Assembly: GCF_030867095.1 (NCBI RefSeq)
Contig: NC_081824.1
Location: forward strand, 48,518,882 to 48,582,881
Direction: 5' to 3'
Source of the DNA: Alligator mississippiensis
Lineage: Eukaryota > Chordata > Crocodylia > Alligatoridae
Length of the DNA stretch: 64,000 bases
Shown here one piece after another: positions 1 through 12,675 of the stretch; the stretch's first letter is position 1; every line of letters starts with the position of its first letter. A model generated the notes under the pieces. That model searched no databases. It was not told the origin of the DNA and saw only the letters and a list, made by a program, of their open reading frames with translations. The translations under genes were made by a program, and so were the position numbers.

Positions 1-2640
1 GATATTGGTAAAACACACATCATTTGATCTTTTCTCTTCTATCTGGTAGTTGAACCCTTACTGTTTTATAAAATCTTGCTCTTCAAAGCTGGTGCTTTTC
101 CAGACAGATAGAGCTGCTGTATTTGATTTCTCTTTCCCTTTCACAAAAGTCCACTACAATCTTTATCATGGATTCTTACTACTGCTTTCAGTTCGGTTCC
201 TACTAATTCCCAAGTGCAAACCTCTAGGTTTTAAAAAACTCTAGAAATTACCTGTTGTTGACAACAGGTGTCAGCAACAAGCTGCTGCTGTACTATGACT
301 GAATGCTGCTTAGCATCAAGTATAAACAAAGTCAAACACATACTGTGATCAGCACTGATGTTTTCCGTCCTTGGCAGCAGGTAACCCTAGCATAACAAAG
401 ACTGTTTTTGTTGCACCTTCCCAGTCAACATATCAAATTGCCCAGTTTCTTCTACAGTTTCTGGGGCGGCATCACTAGCTTTTCCTTTGTCACAATTTAT
501 ATGCCCACAACATCCCACAATTGTTTCCCATCCCAAGCCTCCCCTGAAGCAAAAGCGACCTGCTCAACCTGTTGTTTCTCATTCTAACTAACTACGACAA
601 AACCATTATCTTGCCCAATGTTCTTATTAAAAAACATCACAAACCAAATAGTTCCTTGGTAGTTATGCCAATTTAACTCTAAATAGAACTTACCTAGAGA
701 AATGGGGGAAGTATATTTGTGCCCCTTAAATTAGGCATACAAGAACTTCTAGGTTAAGTATTGTGAACTTTTTAAATTTGTAATTTTGGGTTTCTTAATT
801 TCTCTGATTTAAACCACAGTTTTCCGTGGGATATTTGGTTGACAATTTTGTCTCGAGCTATAGGGAAGTTCATGCTATATAAGCACTAATGTTTTGTTTA
901 TCAGCATTAGTTGTGCGTGAGGAAGGAACTGATAAACACTGAGGGTGCAATTTTCCCTTTAAACAAGAAAACATCCACTATTAGCAGCTGGGTGGGGGAG
1001 GGGAGTCTAGAAAATAAATACAAATTAGAGATTCATTATCTCTTCAGACAGAACTGTGGGACTGATGGTGGATAGACTGAACCTCCTCCTATGCTGCATA
1101 AAAAGCACCACATAAACCCTCTGTGTATGTAGTATATGCATGGAGGGTTCTAGTTACAAATTTAAGGTATAAACTGGACCCTGAGTAATGACCAAGAGAT
1201 TTAGACCAAGTTCTTTTCAATTTCCAGACTCTTAAACTCAATAGATGCAAGACATTACTTCAGACAGTGATTACTGTCTTAGGTTGGAGTATCCACATGC
1301 TCTGTGAATCACACAGTCTGTGACTGTAAGTCATGCAAGCTGTTCTTTCCCTGTCCATGCTGTTTTCTATAATGTGGCCAAGCCCTGTATATTGATGTCC
1401 ACACTGTATTGCTTGGACCACATGTGTACTACTTATCTATGGGGTAAATTGCAGGATCCATACTGTCCTTCTCAGAATCAGTCTGTAGTACAGTGTGGTT
1501 TTCCTCAACAGTCCCAAGGGGCAGAAGTTATTGCAGCCTGCCATTACATGTGGTTTTGTTGGCCTAGCAAGTAGCTTAGTTGTGTGTGCTTGTCATGATG
1601 TGAATCTCCCATAGATACAATGGTGGAACATCTCTTGACTGTGTCCCAGGTGTTTGTGATGCATAGGAGAAAGAGGTACTGGAAGGTCTTTTGGGATATA
1701 TGGAGGTGTGTGAGGTCCAAGGGTACGGGGGAATGAAAAGCAGACGCAACAGATTTGGAAGCATATGGAAAGTTTTGGATGACAATTCATGCTGTTGTTG
1801 CTGCCATATACCTAAGAGTATACTGGCACTTATGGGACAAAACTAGCACACTGATAGGATCATCTCATTTTACAGATCTGGAATGATAAGTGATGTCTAC
1901 AGAACTTCATAACAAACCAGATTTTCATGTGCCTGTGAGAAAAGCTTGTTCCAACTCTCTGGTTTCACAGCAGACAACTGAAGGAAGCCAGGAACAGTAC
2001 AGAAACATGTTGCTATCACTATCTGGAAACTGATTACCCCAGACTACTGTAGGTCTATGCATTATCAGTTTAGTGTTGACAAATAAAGAATTGTGCTGAT
2101 GGTGATGGAACTGATGTTATGAACATTTAATAATGTGACCAGGAAAGCTTCTTAACTGTGGGTTGACATAATCAATATATGCCTGAAATAACAGCTGGTT
2201 TTCAGAGAAGGGTTGTCCAAATTGTTAGGGCTACTGAGGGTGAACACGTATCCAGTATTTGCCCTTTTGAAGGGACCAGTGGAAAGGTTAACTGCAATAG
2301 GTCATTTTGTAGTGTTTCATGGACTAAAGGAATAGGATCATGAACAATATGGGAAACATGTTGCTGGGCTTCTGTGGAGACTGGGCATTTGTGCATTTGG
2401 GCAAGCAGAAGCCTTATTTCCTCCCCATGAAATAGTCATCAATGGGGCACAGGTACTTACATTTTATTTTGGGAATCCTTCCCATTCATTCTTTTATGTA
2501 GTATACAAAGCCATACCCAGATGACATAGGTCCATGTGAAATAATAGTTGCCAAATGATGGGTGAGTGCTTGTTTAGAAGGCTAAAAGTAAAGTGAGCAT
2601 TTCCCAAGTAGCAAATAATACCATATTTTCTCACAACACA
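1..2640. other. Upstream non-coding sequence, nothing recognised
   Basis: AT-rich sequence with frequent stops in all frames. I recognise no gene, RNA or repeat. Short ORFs here (for example 1320-1574) show no family signature. Confidence 0.6.
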
Positions 2641-2745
2641 CATTTTCTCCCAAAATCAGTCCCCCCAAAATTGGGGTGCATCTATGAAGGGAAGCTAATT
2701 TTTTATCAAAGGTACCCTGCTTTGATTCTTCCTCCAATGCGTCAG
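2630..2745. repeat. Possible fragment of an old DNA-transposon repeat
   Basis: The words ACCATATTTTCTCACAAC, CCCAAAATCAGTCCCCCC and TTGGGGTGCATCTATGA resemble the ends of dispersed elements that recur in reptile genomes. This is recognition by style only; the family is not named. Confidence 0.35.
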
Positions 2746-2792
2746 CTGTTGCATTATTATTTAGGTAGCTGAGGGAGTTAGTTGGCTTAATG

Positions 2793-3129
2793 TAGGGGTT
2801 TTCAACCTTTTAAAATAAGCGTACCCCTGGCAGCTGGATGCGGAGGCGGGAAGGAGGGAAGGGGTGTGCGGCCAGATGCAGAGCGGCGGCAGCGCAGGGT
2901 CTGGGCGGTGGCAGCGACTGCTGCGTGCAAGCTTCCTCCCCATGTTCAGCTGGCCGGGCAGTGCCTGTGTGGTCCGCAGAGGTTGCCACTGCCCTCGCTC
3001 ACCCCCCTGCCCCCCAGCCCTGCTCCTGGGAGGCAGTGGCACAAATTGTGGGTGGCAGTGCTGCATCCCCACCTGCCCATGCAGGTATCTTCTAGAGTCT
3101 TCCCAAGTACCCCCGGTTGACAACCCCTG
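2793..3129. mobile_element. Non-autonomous hAT-like element (337 bp) with 8-bp TSD
   Basis: The left end TAGGGGTTTTCAACC pairs with a right end whose complement is CAGGGGTTGTCAACC. Flanking 8-mers GCTTAATG (2785-2792) and ACTTAATG (3130-3137) match at 7 of 8 positions, as expected for hAT target duplications. The GC-rich core has ORFs on both strands but no transposase. Confidence 0.8.
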
Positions 3130-3336
3130 ACTTAATGGTTTATTGTTCCTTACAGTTGTCTTTTCTTTTTAATAGTATTGATGTTCCAGTAATGGGGCAG
3201 ACCTTTATTAAGGCATTTTTGCTGACTGGTAACTGCTCCCGGTTTCTTACCTGCTCTTCACTGTTTTGGATATTCTTTAGCTCCTTTCAGAATCATCGAT
3301 CCACCCATGGAGAGCAATCGTCAGTAGCAGCTAGGG

Positions 3337-3579
3337 CCGTAGTTCTCAAGCTTGTTAAATTTGAGACACCCCTCAGAAAATGCCAACTCTTAATTTTTAC
3401 TGATTTTTGACTATGAAAGAATAATAGAACAATTTTTCTGTTGAGAAGAACTCAGAAAAATGGCAACAGGTCAGAATGTTTTTAATGCTATGGATTCCCA
3501 TTCAGAATCCCTGGGTTTATCTTGTGAATCATATTTGCACATCTAACAGTGCCACAGCACCCTAGTTGGGAAAACACTG
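3337..3579. mobile_element. Old hAT-like element (243 bp)
   Basis: Left end near CCGTAGTTCTCAAGC, right end complement CAGTGTTTTCCCAAC; both are variants of the CAGTGGTTCTCAAC type. The flanks AGCTAGGG (3329-3336) and AAGTAGGG (3580-3587) agree at 6 of 8 positions, so the copy is diverged. Confidence 0.65.
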
Positions 3580-3587
3580 AAGTAGGG

Positions 3588-5690
3588 TTTCAGCTTTAGT
3601 TCAGCTAATTAAGCCTCCTTTTTCTTTCTGAAAATTTGACTTTGTTCCTGCTCTATGCAGCCATAACACTGGAAAAAACTTTTCTCTACATTCTGCCTTT
3701 CAAATACAAGGTGTGTATTTTATATTTCTTGCCATGTTTTATGCAATAAGATATGGTATAAGATTTTCAATAAATCAAGAGCCCTTTCTTCCTTGGCACA
3801 AGTACTTCAATGCAGTTAAAGTCTAGCTTAATAAATAACCTTCAGCATATATAAAGTGAAAATCAAAATTAACTTTTCTTTTTGGCTAAGACATTCCTAT
3901 GAGGTTACATTGCTTTTTTTTGATTAGCTTGCTTATAATGTACATGCACTGTGTTACACACTCTTAGTGTGTAAGGCACCAGGCTATAGGTCACATGCCT
4001 TTCCTTCCAATGGAAATTGACATTCCTGCTACATTGCAACAGATGTAAGAGGAATTTCATTTTGTTTTTGCTGAACAATGAATAAGAGTTGTCCTTTGAC
4101 CTAGGTCACAGGAAAATGATTGGCGGTAGTCCCCACACTAAGACATTCCAAGGTCTTGATTCACTTTAGGTTCAGTGCTGGTCTGCTGTGGAGTGCCCTG
4201 ACAGCAGAAAGCCTTCAGTAAGCTGAGGAAGTTGCAGCTGCATAAACCCACTGAAAATGCCTGCTCTGGGGGGTGGGCCTACTATGTTTGTGTGGCCTTG
4301 ATGCCTTAAGATGTGCTGGTTCAATGCTTGCAGCCGGCTGCATTCCTTAGAGCAAGATCAGCAGGCTGCAAGTTGGAGCAGTCCTTGTAGGCATGTAAAA
4401 CTACAAGCTGTACCTGCAACCCCAACAAGCCTTACCCTAGATACATTAGGTTTTATACAAGCTTTGCTTTATGGTCAGAAAATGTTTGCTCTGAAATGTC
4501 CAAAGGCAAATCCTCTTTTTGTTTCAAATAATATTCCAAACATAGACTTTAATTTTGAGAACAGAAAGCACTGATGAATAATAGCCAATTCCCTGCAATG
4601 CAGATAATTTGCAAATCTTCATGTTAGTCCAAATATTTTACAAATATTGAGCCTGATTGGGAACAGAATGTTTGTCTTCGATTTTAGTGCGAATGGTGAG
4701 CAAAGCATTTGCTGTTCTCCAGTCAGAAAGCAGACACTGTTTTCTTTGTTCTAGCTTTGTATCTCAGGAATCTGATGCTGCAGAGCTCAAGATAGCACTG
4801 CTGAAAATGGCTTGTTTTCAAACTGTCGGGTTTGAAATACCTACATGGACTTGCTAAAAATACATTTGAATCTTATTAGGTTAAACTTAGCTTTACATGT
4901 AGAGGGTTACATGGAATTTACTTGCAGTATGCGTTATGGACAAGACATTTAAAACAGAGTAATTAAATATCCTATGGCACTGTTTGTAATAAGAGTTGTT
5001 TAGCTTGTTTGGGAGGGGTTCCCTGTAAATACCTTCAAAGCCTCTTAATTATTTTATTTCCAGTCCCTCCTTAACTTTTCCTTTCCATGATGTTTACAAA
5101 AAACTTGACAACAGCTGGTTTGCTGGTGCACTCAGATCATTACCTATGAAGCTGACTAGGGCTCTTGCATTGTTTTCTTATACTTTCTTGCCTGTCTCTA
5201 GCTATTGGTTCACTCTCATCACCGTCAGAAATGGTAAGTCCCTGGTGACAGGGACTGTCCTTTTCATGCTATATTTGTATAGTACTCCACATGGTGACAT
5301 CCCAATCCATGGTGGTCCAAAGTCCGAACAATTTAAAAAAACAACCCCAAAATCCAAAAATTTGATCCACATTTTAAAACCCACAATTTCTGTCCAGTGT
5401 ACTGTGTCTTGTTTGTTTGCCTGGCTGGAGACTCTTAAGAACTGGTTGTATGTCAATAGTGTGGGTTGTAAGTATTTGATAGATTTCAGGATTAAGGTTT
5501 GCATTTATTAAAATGGTTATTGCTGTTATTTTCTGTGTGTTGTTAATGATAAACAATGGTATTAAAAGAATGTGTCAAGGTTCACGTCAGAAGATAGGGA
5601 AAGCCAGAATTCGGCACAAGATTTGAATTGCATGGCCCACCGTAATTCTGTCACTTCCTATATCTTCAATACTTGACTGGCAACCTATTA
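3588..5690. other. Non-coding, nothing recognised
   Basis: AT-rich intergenic sequence. The ORF at 5146-5511 and its antisense partner show no conserved domain and ordinary composition; I treat them as chance. Confidence 0.55.
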
Positions 5691-6110
5691 ATCATAGCAA
5701 GTTAGGGTTGGAAGGGACCTCAGGAGGTCATCTAGTCCAACCCCCTTCTCAAAGCAGGACTATCCCCAACCAGATCATCCTAGCCAAGGTTTTGTGTAGC
5801 TGGGTCTTGAATACCTGCGAGGATGGAGATTTCACCACTCCTCTGGGAAACCTGTTCCAATGTTTTACTACCCACCTAGTGAGAAAATTCTTCCTAATAT
5901 CTAACCTAAACTTCCCTTGCTGCAACTTGAGACTGTTGCTCCTTGTTCTGTCATCTGCCACCACTGAGAACAGTCTAGCTCCATTCTCTTTTGAACCCCT
6001 CTTCAGGGAGTTGAAGGCTGCTATTAATCCCCTTCAGTCTGCTCTTCTCTAGACTAAATAAGCCCAATTTCCAGTCTTTCCTCTTAAGTCATGTCTCCTA
6101 GCCACCGAAC
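5691..6110 (-). mobile_element. CR1 LINE 3' fragment
   Basis: Read on the minus strand, this is the last part of a CR1 copy, ending at the 3' tail near 5691 (complement of the GGTTGGAAGGGACCTCAGGA type sequence). The minus translation includes the usual end-of-ORF2 string with KFRLDIRKNF. It is 5'-truncated and not coding. Confidence 0.85.
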
Positions 6111-6459
6111 CATTTTTATGGTAACACAGTTTATTTTTCTTCAGCCTAATTCTTAGAAATGGCTGGAGCATTTTTGCTGAGGCTTTCTAAAAATAAATAA
6201 ACGAGCAAGCCTAAGAGAGACAACCAGAGTGGATGCTATCTGCCCAAACAATTAATGTTCAGCAAAACTGCAAAAACTTTGAAACAGGTTCTTGTAAAGG
6301 AATGAATTAAGCAAAGTTAACTGGAAGTATTGTTATCAGCTTTGCATGGAATTATTGAAGGAGGATGGATGTGGGGTTCCCCTGTCTTTCCAAAGGGATC
6401 AGAGTGTTAGGTGGTTTTCTTTACCAACAGAGAAGTAGTTATACATGCTAGTCTTAAGT

Positions 6460-6610
6460 GGGGCAGCAAGCAGGACAGGGTGGCACCTTAAAAAACAAAC
6501 TTTTCAGGAAGTTATAAGCTTTCCTAGGCTACCGTCTACTTTCATAGTCTAGGAAAGCTTATGCCTTCCTGAATAAGTTGGTTTATAACATCTGCTCCAC
6601 CATGCCTTCT
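6460..6610. repeat. Hairpin-forming dispersed repeat
   Basis: Arms 6503-6527 and 6549-6573 are inverted copies matching at 23 of 25 positions around a 21-bp spacer, centred on ATAAGCTTTCCTAG. The GGTGGCACCTT and AAGCTTATGCC words recall a repeat common in reptile genomes, which I do not name. Confidence 0.6.
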
Positions 6611-7279
6611 GCTTTACAGTCAGAGTAATCTTTCAGCATTTCAAGCTTTGAAAGGTTACAAGTGAAACATATAAAGAAAGAAAACTATATACAAGCACAG
6701 ATTGTAACCATTTACAATTTGAAATATTTGCCCAGTGGTTATAAAATGCACAACACTGATCTTTTTGCCAAAATCTTTGCTGTCCTGTCGTTTCTCTTCT
6801 TCCCTACTTTCAGTCTTGAGAAAAACAGATTCCAAGTGTGGAGCTTCTCATCTTTCACAGAAATGATGTTTAAAATGGTTTTGATCTGACAAGAGATACT
6901 GGGAAACAGGGAGAAGGGCATTTAATGGAAGAGTGAAAGAAACTGCTGGGGCAAGCCAAAACTGAGGTAGGATTGGTCCTTCACAGCAACATGTTAAACA
7001 TGTTGTTAGCTTTCCGGTTAAGTGATAAAAGCAAAGCCTACTCAGATTTCACTCAAGGACAAATCCAACCTCTTTCTTTTCACCTGTGCAGGGAACTTTT
7101 TTTCAACAGGACTTCATGACTAGTTCTGCTGTGCAAATTGTGAGGGACTGAGCATGCATGAAGGGCAGTACAAGGAGAAGTGAAAGGACAGGTCCTGGGC
7201 TATGTCTACAAGTCTTATTCCAACTTCTTGTCTATGTACAGACAGTCAAAAAACCCAAAGCTGATTCAATTCAGTCTTT
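6611..7279. other. Non-coding, nothing recognised
   Basis: No gene or clear repeat is seen. Short ORFs are unsupported. Confidence 0.5.
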
Positions 7280-8550
7280 GCAGGTTAGTCTCAGCTGCAG
7301 AGATTAAACGGAGAAACAACTGACCTTGCCTGACCTATCTCATCTCCTTCTACGACCAGGGGACATATCACCTGGACAAGGGAGAAGAGATTGGCATCAT
7401 ATATCTGGACTTCAAAAAAGCCTTTGTTCTGGTGTCCCACAATCTCCTCTTGGAAAAATTGACCAACTGTGGTCTCGGCTACATCACAGTCTGATGGATG
7501 GAGAACTGGCTCCAAGGCTGGACTCAGAGAGTGGAGGGAATCATCATGGTGCTCCGTGACCAGTGGTGCCCCCTAAGGCTCTGTCCTTGGACCTGTTCTC
7601 TTCAACGTCTTTATCAATGACGTGGATACAGGTGTCAGAAGTGGACTGGCCAAGTTTGCTGATGACACTAAACTTTGGGGTAGAGCGTCCACACTGGAGG
7701 ATAGGCTGATGATCCAGGCTGACTTGGATATGCTGAAAAAGTGGGCGGATGCAAATTTGATGAACTTCAATACCAACAAATGTAAAGTACTCCCCCTTCG
7801 GAAAAAAACCTGCAGCATACTTATAGGCTCGGCACTGCTACACTTGCTAGCACCAAGGCTGAAAGGGACTTGGGGGTCATGATTGACTACAAGATGAACA
7901 CGAGCCACCAATGCAATGTTGCATCTGGTAAAGCAAACCAAACTCTGGCTTGCATCCATAGATGTTTCTCAAGTAAAACTCAGGATGTTATCCTCCTGCT
8001 GTACTTGGCCTTGCTGAGGTTGCAGCTGGAGTACTGCATCCAATTCTGGGCTCCACAATTCAGAAAGGATGTGGAGAAGCTTGAGACAGTCCACAGGAGA
8101 GCCACACACATGATCAGAGGGCAGAAGAATAGGCTTTATGAAGAGAGGTTGAGAGCCATGGGGCTCTTCAGCCTGGAAAAGCACAGGCTCATGGGAGATC
8201 TGATGGCAGCCTATGAGTACATCAGGGGTGTGCATCAGGATCTGGGGGAACATCTGTTCACTAGAGCGCGCCAAGGGATGACCAGGACCAATGGTCACAA
8301 ACTCCTCCAAGACTATTGTAGGCTGGACATAAGGAAAAACTTTACTGTCTGAGCCCCCAAGGCCTGGAATAGGCTTCCTCCAGAGGTGGTGCAAGCACCT
8401 ACTCTGGACTCCTTTTAAGAAGTGTTTGGATGCTTATCTTGCTGGGATCTTTTGATCCCAGATGACTTCCTGCCCTTGGGGCAGGGGGCTGGATTTGATG
8501 ATCTCCTGAGGTCCTTTCCAGCCCTAATGTCTATGAACTCTATGAAACTG
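7280..8550 (+). mobile_element. CR1 LINE, 3' portion of ORF2 with RT motifs
   Basis: Sense-strand frames give successive reverse-transcriptase pieces: YLDFKKAF (motif A, near 7410), an in-frame break near 7490, the catalytic box FADDT (7655-7669), then NKCKVLPL and the C-terminal RLQLEYCIQFWAPQF region (8024 on). The tail with GRLDIRKNF and the 3' end is at about 8310-8550. Stops and frameshifts split the frame, so it is a dead copy. The 5' end is truncated. Confidence 0.9.
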
Positions 8551-8989
8551 GACACACATTTACTTTTGATTCAGGAAATAGAGCCACATGCCTGCAGTGG
8601 CTTAGGCCACAAGCTGGGAGGTGCTAGATCATAGCTCTCTGGCATGTAGCCAGCGTGAGCTGTGTGTTCGCTTCTTCTTACTGCTGCCCCTGAGGACTCT
8701 GGGATTTGCAGTCCAGATTCACGGAAGCAGGACTCTGCAGGGTTGCTCATCACTTCCTCTTCCAGCTTCCAGTTGCTTCTGGGATGTGTAATCCACAGTC
8801 ACAGCCAGCAGTAAGCTTGAACAGGGGAAGGGGTGTTTAACTCCCCTCCCTGGCCCCACGCTCCAGCCAGGATTTGCTTGGTAGGGAGGGGCAGTCCCTG
8901 CCTCCTGTGCCCTGAAACCCTTCTCTGCTGGAGCAGACAGCATAACCCAGCCCAGCCCTGGGCTGGAAAGCATGCTGGGATGCTGGGGG
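8551..8989. other. Non-coding, GC-moderate, with a short internal duplication
   Basis: Two similar segments, CTCTGGGATTTGCAGTCC near 8697 and CTTCTGGGATGTGTAATCC near 8776, suggest a repeat origin. It may belong to the element that continues to 9215. No gene is seen. Confidence 0.45.
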
Positions 8990-9215
8990 ACTGTGATTTA
9001 ACTTGAACCAGGAAGGGGTCTGGGACAGTAGTTTCATAAACCAATTTGCCCCAAATAAGTTAAGTCTGATACTACATTCAACCAGATTTATCTTAAACCA
9101 GTTTCAGCCATTTTGAAACTGGTTTATATACACTGAACTTTTGTTCTGCTACAGGTTTAAACCAGTTTCTGATTACTTAAATCGGTTTATGTGTAACTTC
9201 TGTCCCTAGCCCTGG
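8990..9215. mobile_element. Dispersed element rich in AAACCAGTTT words (copy 1)
   Basis: The complement of this segment, starting from the GGGACAGAAGTTACACATAA end at about 9210, aligns by eye with 51096-51257 in the same order of landmarks (AGAAACTGGTTTAAACCTGT, AAGTTCAG, CTGGTTTC). Two copies in one window with conserved order indicate a dispersed family, probably a MITE. Outer limits are uncertain. Confidence 0.6.
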
Positions 9216-10838
9216 TGGCTGGGCATAAATGAAATAAATCCATTAAAGTGAATGACACACTTAAATCCCAACTGTAGACTTGAACTAACAGATATACATT
9301 CTACTGCTTGCTTCATGATTTATTTTTTTCTAAGACCTTTTTTTCTTATTTAAGCCTCTTCTCCAGTTTACTATTTTCTTTTTTCCTTACCCTATTTTTT
9401 TACAGTTTTTTAAAATCTCTTCTAATATTTTGAGCAGTCATGAATACATCCTTCAGACAAACTGTAAAGTTATCCTTTGATGCACTTGGTAATCACTTCT
9501 GATGATCACGGCTGTTTCCAGAGACAATTCTGTTTCTGATTAAACTGTCATGTAACAGTAACTATCTCATGGAATTCATACGCCTCTGTTTTCATTTTAA
9601 TATTTATTATGACTAAGTATTTTCAAGGCAGAAAAAAAAATCTTTTACCTATTGCAGCTGCTTATTATAATTTCTTTGATTCATTTTCCATCAAATGTTC
9701 CAAGTAAACTCTAGATGAGATTTTTTGGTTTGTTTAGAGTTATCTATTCAACAAATGATAGAATATGTCAGTTCTTCTTTTAAATATGGAATTATTTTAA
9801 ATATATTTTATTTGAGGATTAATATCTTTCTACCAAATTATATTGCTATTTGAAAGAGAAATGGCAAGATAAATTAATTTTCTTGTAGTCTAAAAGCCAT
9901 TAAAATGCAGTAATCTATTTCTTGTAGTCTAAAAGCCATTAAAATGCAGTAATCTAATTAGCATGCAACATATTAGGTAAATACCATAACAGGGAGTTAG
10001 AGTGAAATTCAGAATAAACATTGAAATTTGCATTCATGAATAACAACATATAATATTTTGTGTGTACTTGTGTAGATAAGACTGTATTTGATTTTATTGG
10101 GGCAATAAGCTGCTTTTTCAGTTAATGCAAGCGAAAGAAAAACTAAAGACTAGAAGCAATTATGGTTAGTTAAAATATTTTTCATCAACCCCTTGGTGCC
10201 TCAATGCTTATTACTTTTATTTCACATCATTAGATGGACTGGCAAAATATTTCCTAGATAGTCCACCTGCATTGGAATGGTATGTGAGAGGTAGGGGCTC
10301 GTGGCATCTTTTATTCTTATTGCTAGATCAGCTGTTGGGTCCTTCCCCAAACTCTTTCCCTTCATGTCAGCAGAGAATTCAGTTGTAAGTTCTTCAGGGT
10401 AGGGATGTTATCCTTCAGTTTGTCCAACACCTAGTAGGTATAGGACCTGCTGTTGACTGGGGGACTGCATTGTCTACCTCTATTAAAAAAAATAAAAATA
10501 AAGGAAAAAAAAATCTTCAACAGCATAAACTAAATGAATGCTCATGATGTACCTGGGTCCTAGACCCCTGAGCAAAGACCTCAGGGAAGATATGTTGGAT
10601 TATACTGCCCATCTGGTTCCTGGAATATGTTTGGGTAGCTTGGCTGAGATCAAGGGCTAAGAAATAGAGTCTCTTGATATGATGAAGTGAGTTTGGGATT
10701 ACAAAAGTTTGTGCTACATATATACAGTATGTACTTTGGTTAGTCTCCAAGGTGAAAATCTACCCTTCCTTCATCAAGAGCTAATACAACAGTTTAGCTT
10801 TCTGTGTTTGGACTGCAGGAACACACGTGGTTCAGTGA
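9216..10838. other. AT-rich non-coding stretch
   Basis: Very AT-rich sequence holding only the 39-bp tandem duplication at 9879-9956. No gene is seen. Confidence 0.6.
9879..9956. repeat. Perfect 39-bp tandem duplication
   Basis: Positions 9879-9917 and 9918-9956 are identical. Perfect identity suggests a recent event or an assembly artefact. Confidence 0.95.
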
Positions 10839-10846
10839 CTGTAGAG

Positions 10847-11301
10847 CAGTGGTCCCCAACCAGTGGATCTCGACCCACCGGTAGATCTCAGAACCTCTTG
10901 TGGTAGATCTCGGAGCCTCTTGGAGTCGATCTGAGGCTGGCATGGGGGGGCTGAGTGCCTGCGTGCATGCATGCGTGCGCCCCAGTCCAGCAGGTCAGTC
11001 TGTGGGGGAGGGAAGGAGCGGGGCTAGATTGACAGGGCCCCCTGAAGCTAGGGATAGTTCCACCGAGGCAGGAACAGGGGTAACTTGAGTGGGGCCCCGG
11101 CTGGCTGGGACTTACCTCCTGGGGAAGCGTGCCCCCAAATAATTTTGTCTCCCTCTGCCTTGATCTGCCCTCCCCACCCCACTTCCCTCCCCACAGACTT
11201 ACCTGCTGGGCAGGGGAGGAGGGGTGGCAGTGGCACACAGTAGATCTTGGGGTGCTTTTAAATGCCAAAGGTGATCTACTTAAAAAGGTTGGAGACCACT
11301 G
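10847..11301. mobile_element. Non-autonomous hAT-like element (455 bp) with TIRs and TSD
   Basis: Left end CAGTGGTCCCCAACC and right-end complement CAGTGGTCTCCAACC match at 14 of 15. Flanks CTGTAGAG (10839-10846) and CTATAGAG (11302-11309) match at 7 of 8. The core is GC-rich, with near-palindromic GTAGATCTCAG/GTAGATCTTGG words close to each end, and no transposase. Confidence 0.85.
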
Positions 11302-11309
11302 CTATAGAG

Positions 11310-12524
11310 ACAGTTGATGTTTCTTACACTATAGGGTGCACCTGAGGAGAGGGAAAAGAGGGATGCAAGATGTGGGATTCAATGCAAGAAGAGACTGCCT
11401 TTGCCTTGGCAATGGAGGACTCTTGTTTGGGACAAGCCTCAGGAAAGATAGGAATATTCTGCGTTATTTTGAGGAAAGAGAGCGCCACCTTGTAAACACA
11501 GACCTACAATAGGATCCATTTTTTAAAGGAGTTTCATCTCGTCTCTACCTTTACATCTGCAATTAAGTGAAGTATAATATTAGAGGCCATTTTTAAAAAT
11601 GAATGTGTAGGCCTAACTGCATCTGTCTGCTTTTCTTGTGATGGTCAAAAAAGGGATTGGGAAAGCAAAGTAGTCAACCAAGGGATGCAATGCAACAACA
11701 TATTATTAACCCTTTCCTTCAAAATTTAAGCTTGTTGGAGTAAATCAGGGGACTGCCAACTGATGTGACTTGCAGCAATTTTTAAATTCAGTATGTTGTT
11801 TCTCCTTTTAGGGGGAGAAGAGGAAGAATTGCTACACAATAGCTCAAAACTACTACTGGTCCTACCAGTTTATAAATCCATTGAATACATTTAATGCATT
11901 GTTGCTCACACAAGCCACTGCCTATTTGCAGTTAGGCGTTTATTATGCCATGCGACTTCCTAGTTGTGGACTTATAAAACAAAAAATATTATTCTGTACC
12001 AGTCATTTGACAAACCTGATGTGTGTACTTATTACTGTAAATGATTTAAATAAAGCCACATCTGGGAAGGGGTGATCAGCAGGCAAACTTGAGAAGGGAG
12101 AAGCACGTCATTGCTAATTAATTCCCGCAGTCTACCCAGTTTGGCTTTCAGCTACTCTCAGGCTTTATCTTTAGTATTTGTTTAGTAGCACTTAGGTTTA
12201 ATTTGTTTGGAGGGGATGGGCAACTCCTCTGGAAGAAGATGCTCCTGAAGGGAGAATCAAAACCTTCAGATTGAGGGTTTTATTTGATTCTAAAGTAACC
12301 AGACCAGCACATGTATTTCTCTCACCATTTTTTGCTTTATTCTAGCTTTTTGCATCTCTTTCTTTCTCTTTTTTTGTTTAGAGAAGGTAGAGGATTATTG
12401 GTCTCCCTTAGCAAATAGTACAGAGAGACGGGCACTAAGCAATGATTTTAAATTGCCCCAAAACAGACTTAAGATCATATCTTAGGGGGAAAAAAACTTA
12501 ACTGTAAGACAATGTGGGACTAAA
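11310..12524. other. Non-coding, nothing recognised
   Basis: AT-rich, with no conserved frame or clear repeat. Confidence 0.55.
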
Positions 12525-12675
12525 CCCAGTTGCACAGGGAAGTTGTGGAATCTCTTTCAATAAAAGTTTTTAAGTAGAGGCTGGATTTATTTTGGTTTAA
12601 GAATAGTACATCCTGCCTCTGGGCTACAGAGTGGACTGGATGATCCTCAAGTTGAATGCTACAATTCTATGATCC
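12525..12675 (+). mobile_element. CR1 LINE 3' end fragment
   Basis: Contains AGGGAAGTTGTGGAATCTC, then the GACTGGATGATCCTCAAG segment and a terminal ACAATTCTATGAT, the usual order at the 3' end of CR1 copies in sense orientation. Confidence 0.8.

Noticed and set aside
5146..5511. ORF of 121 codons with an antisense partner
   Set aside because: No family signature, ordinary AT-rich composition, no splice or promoter context.
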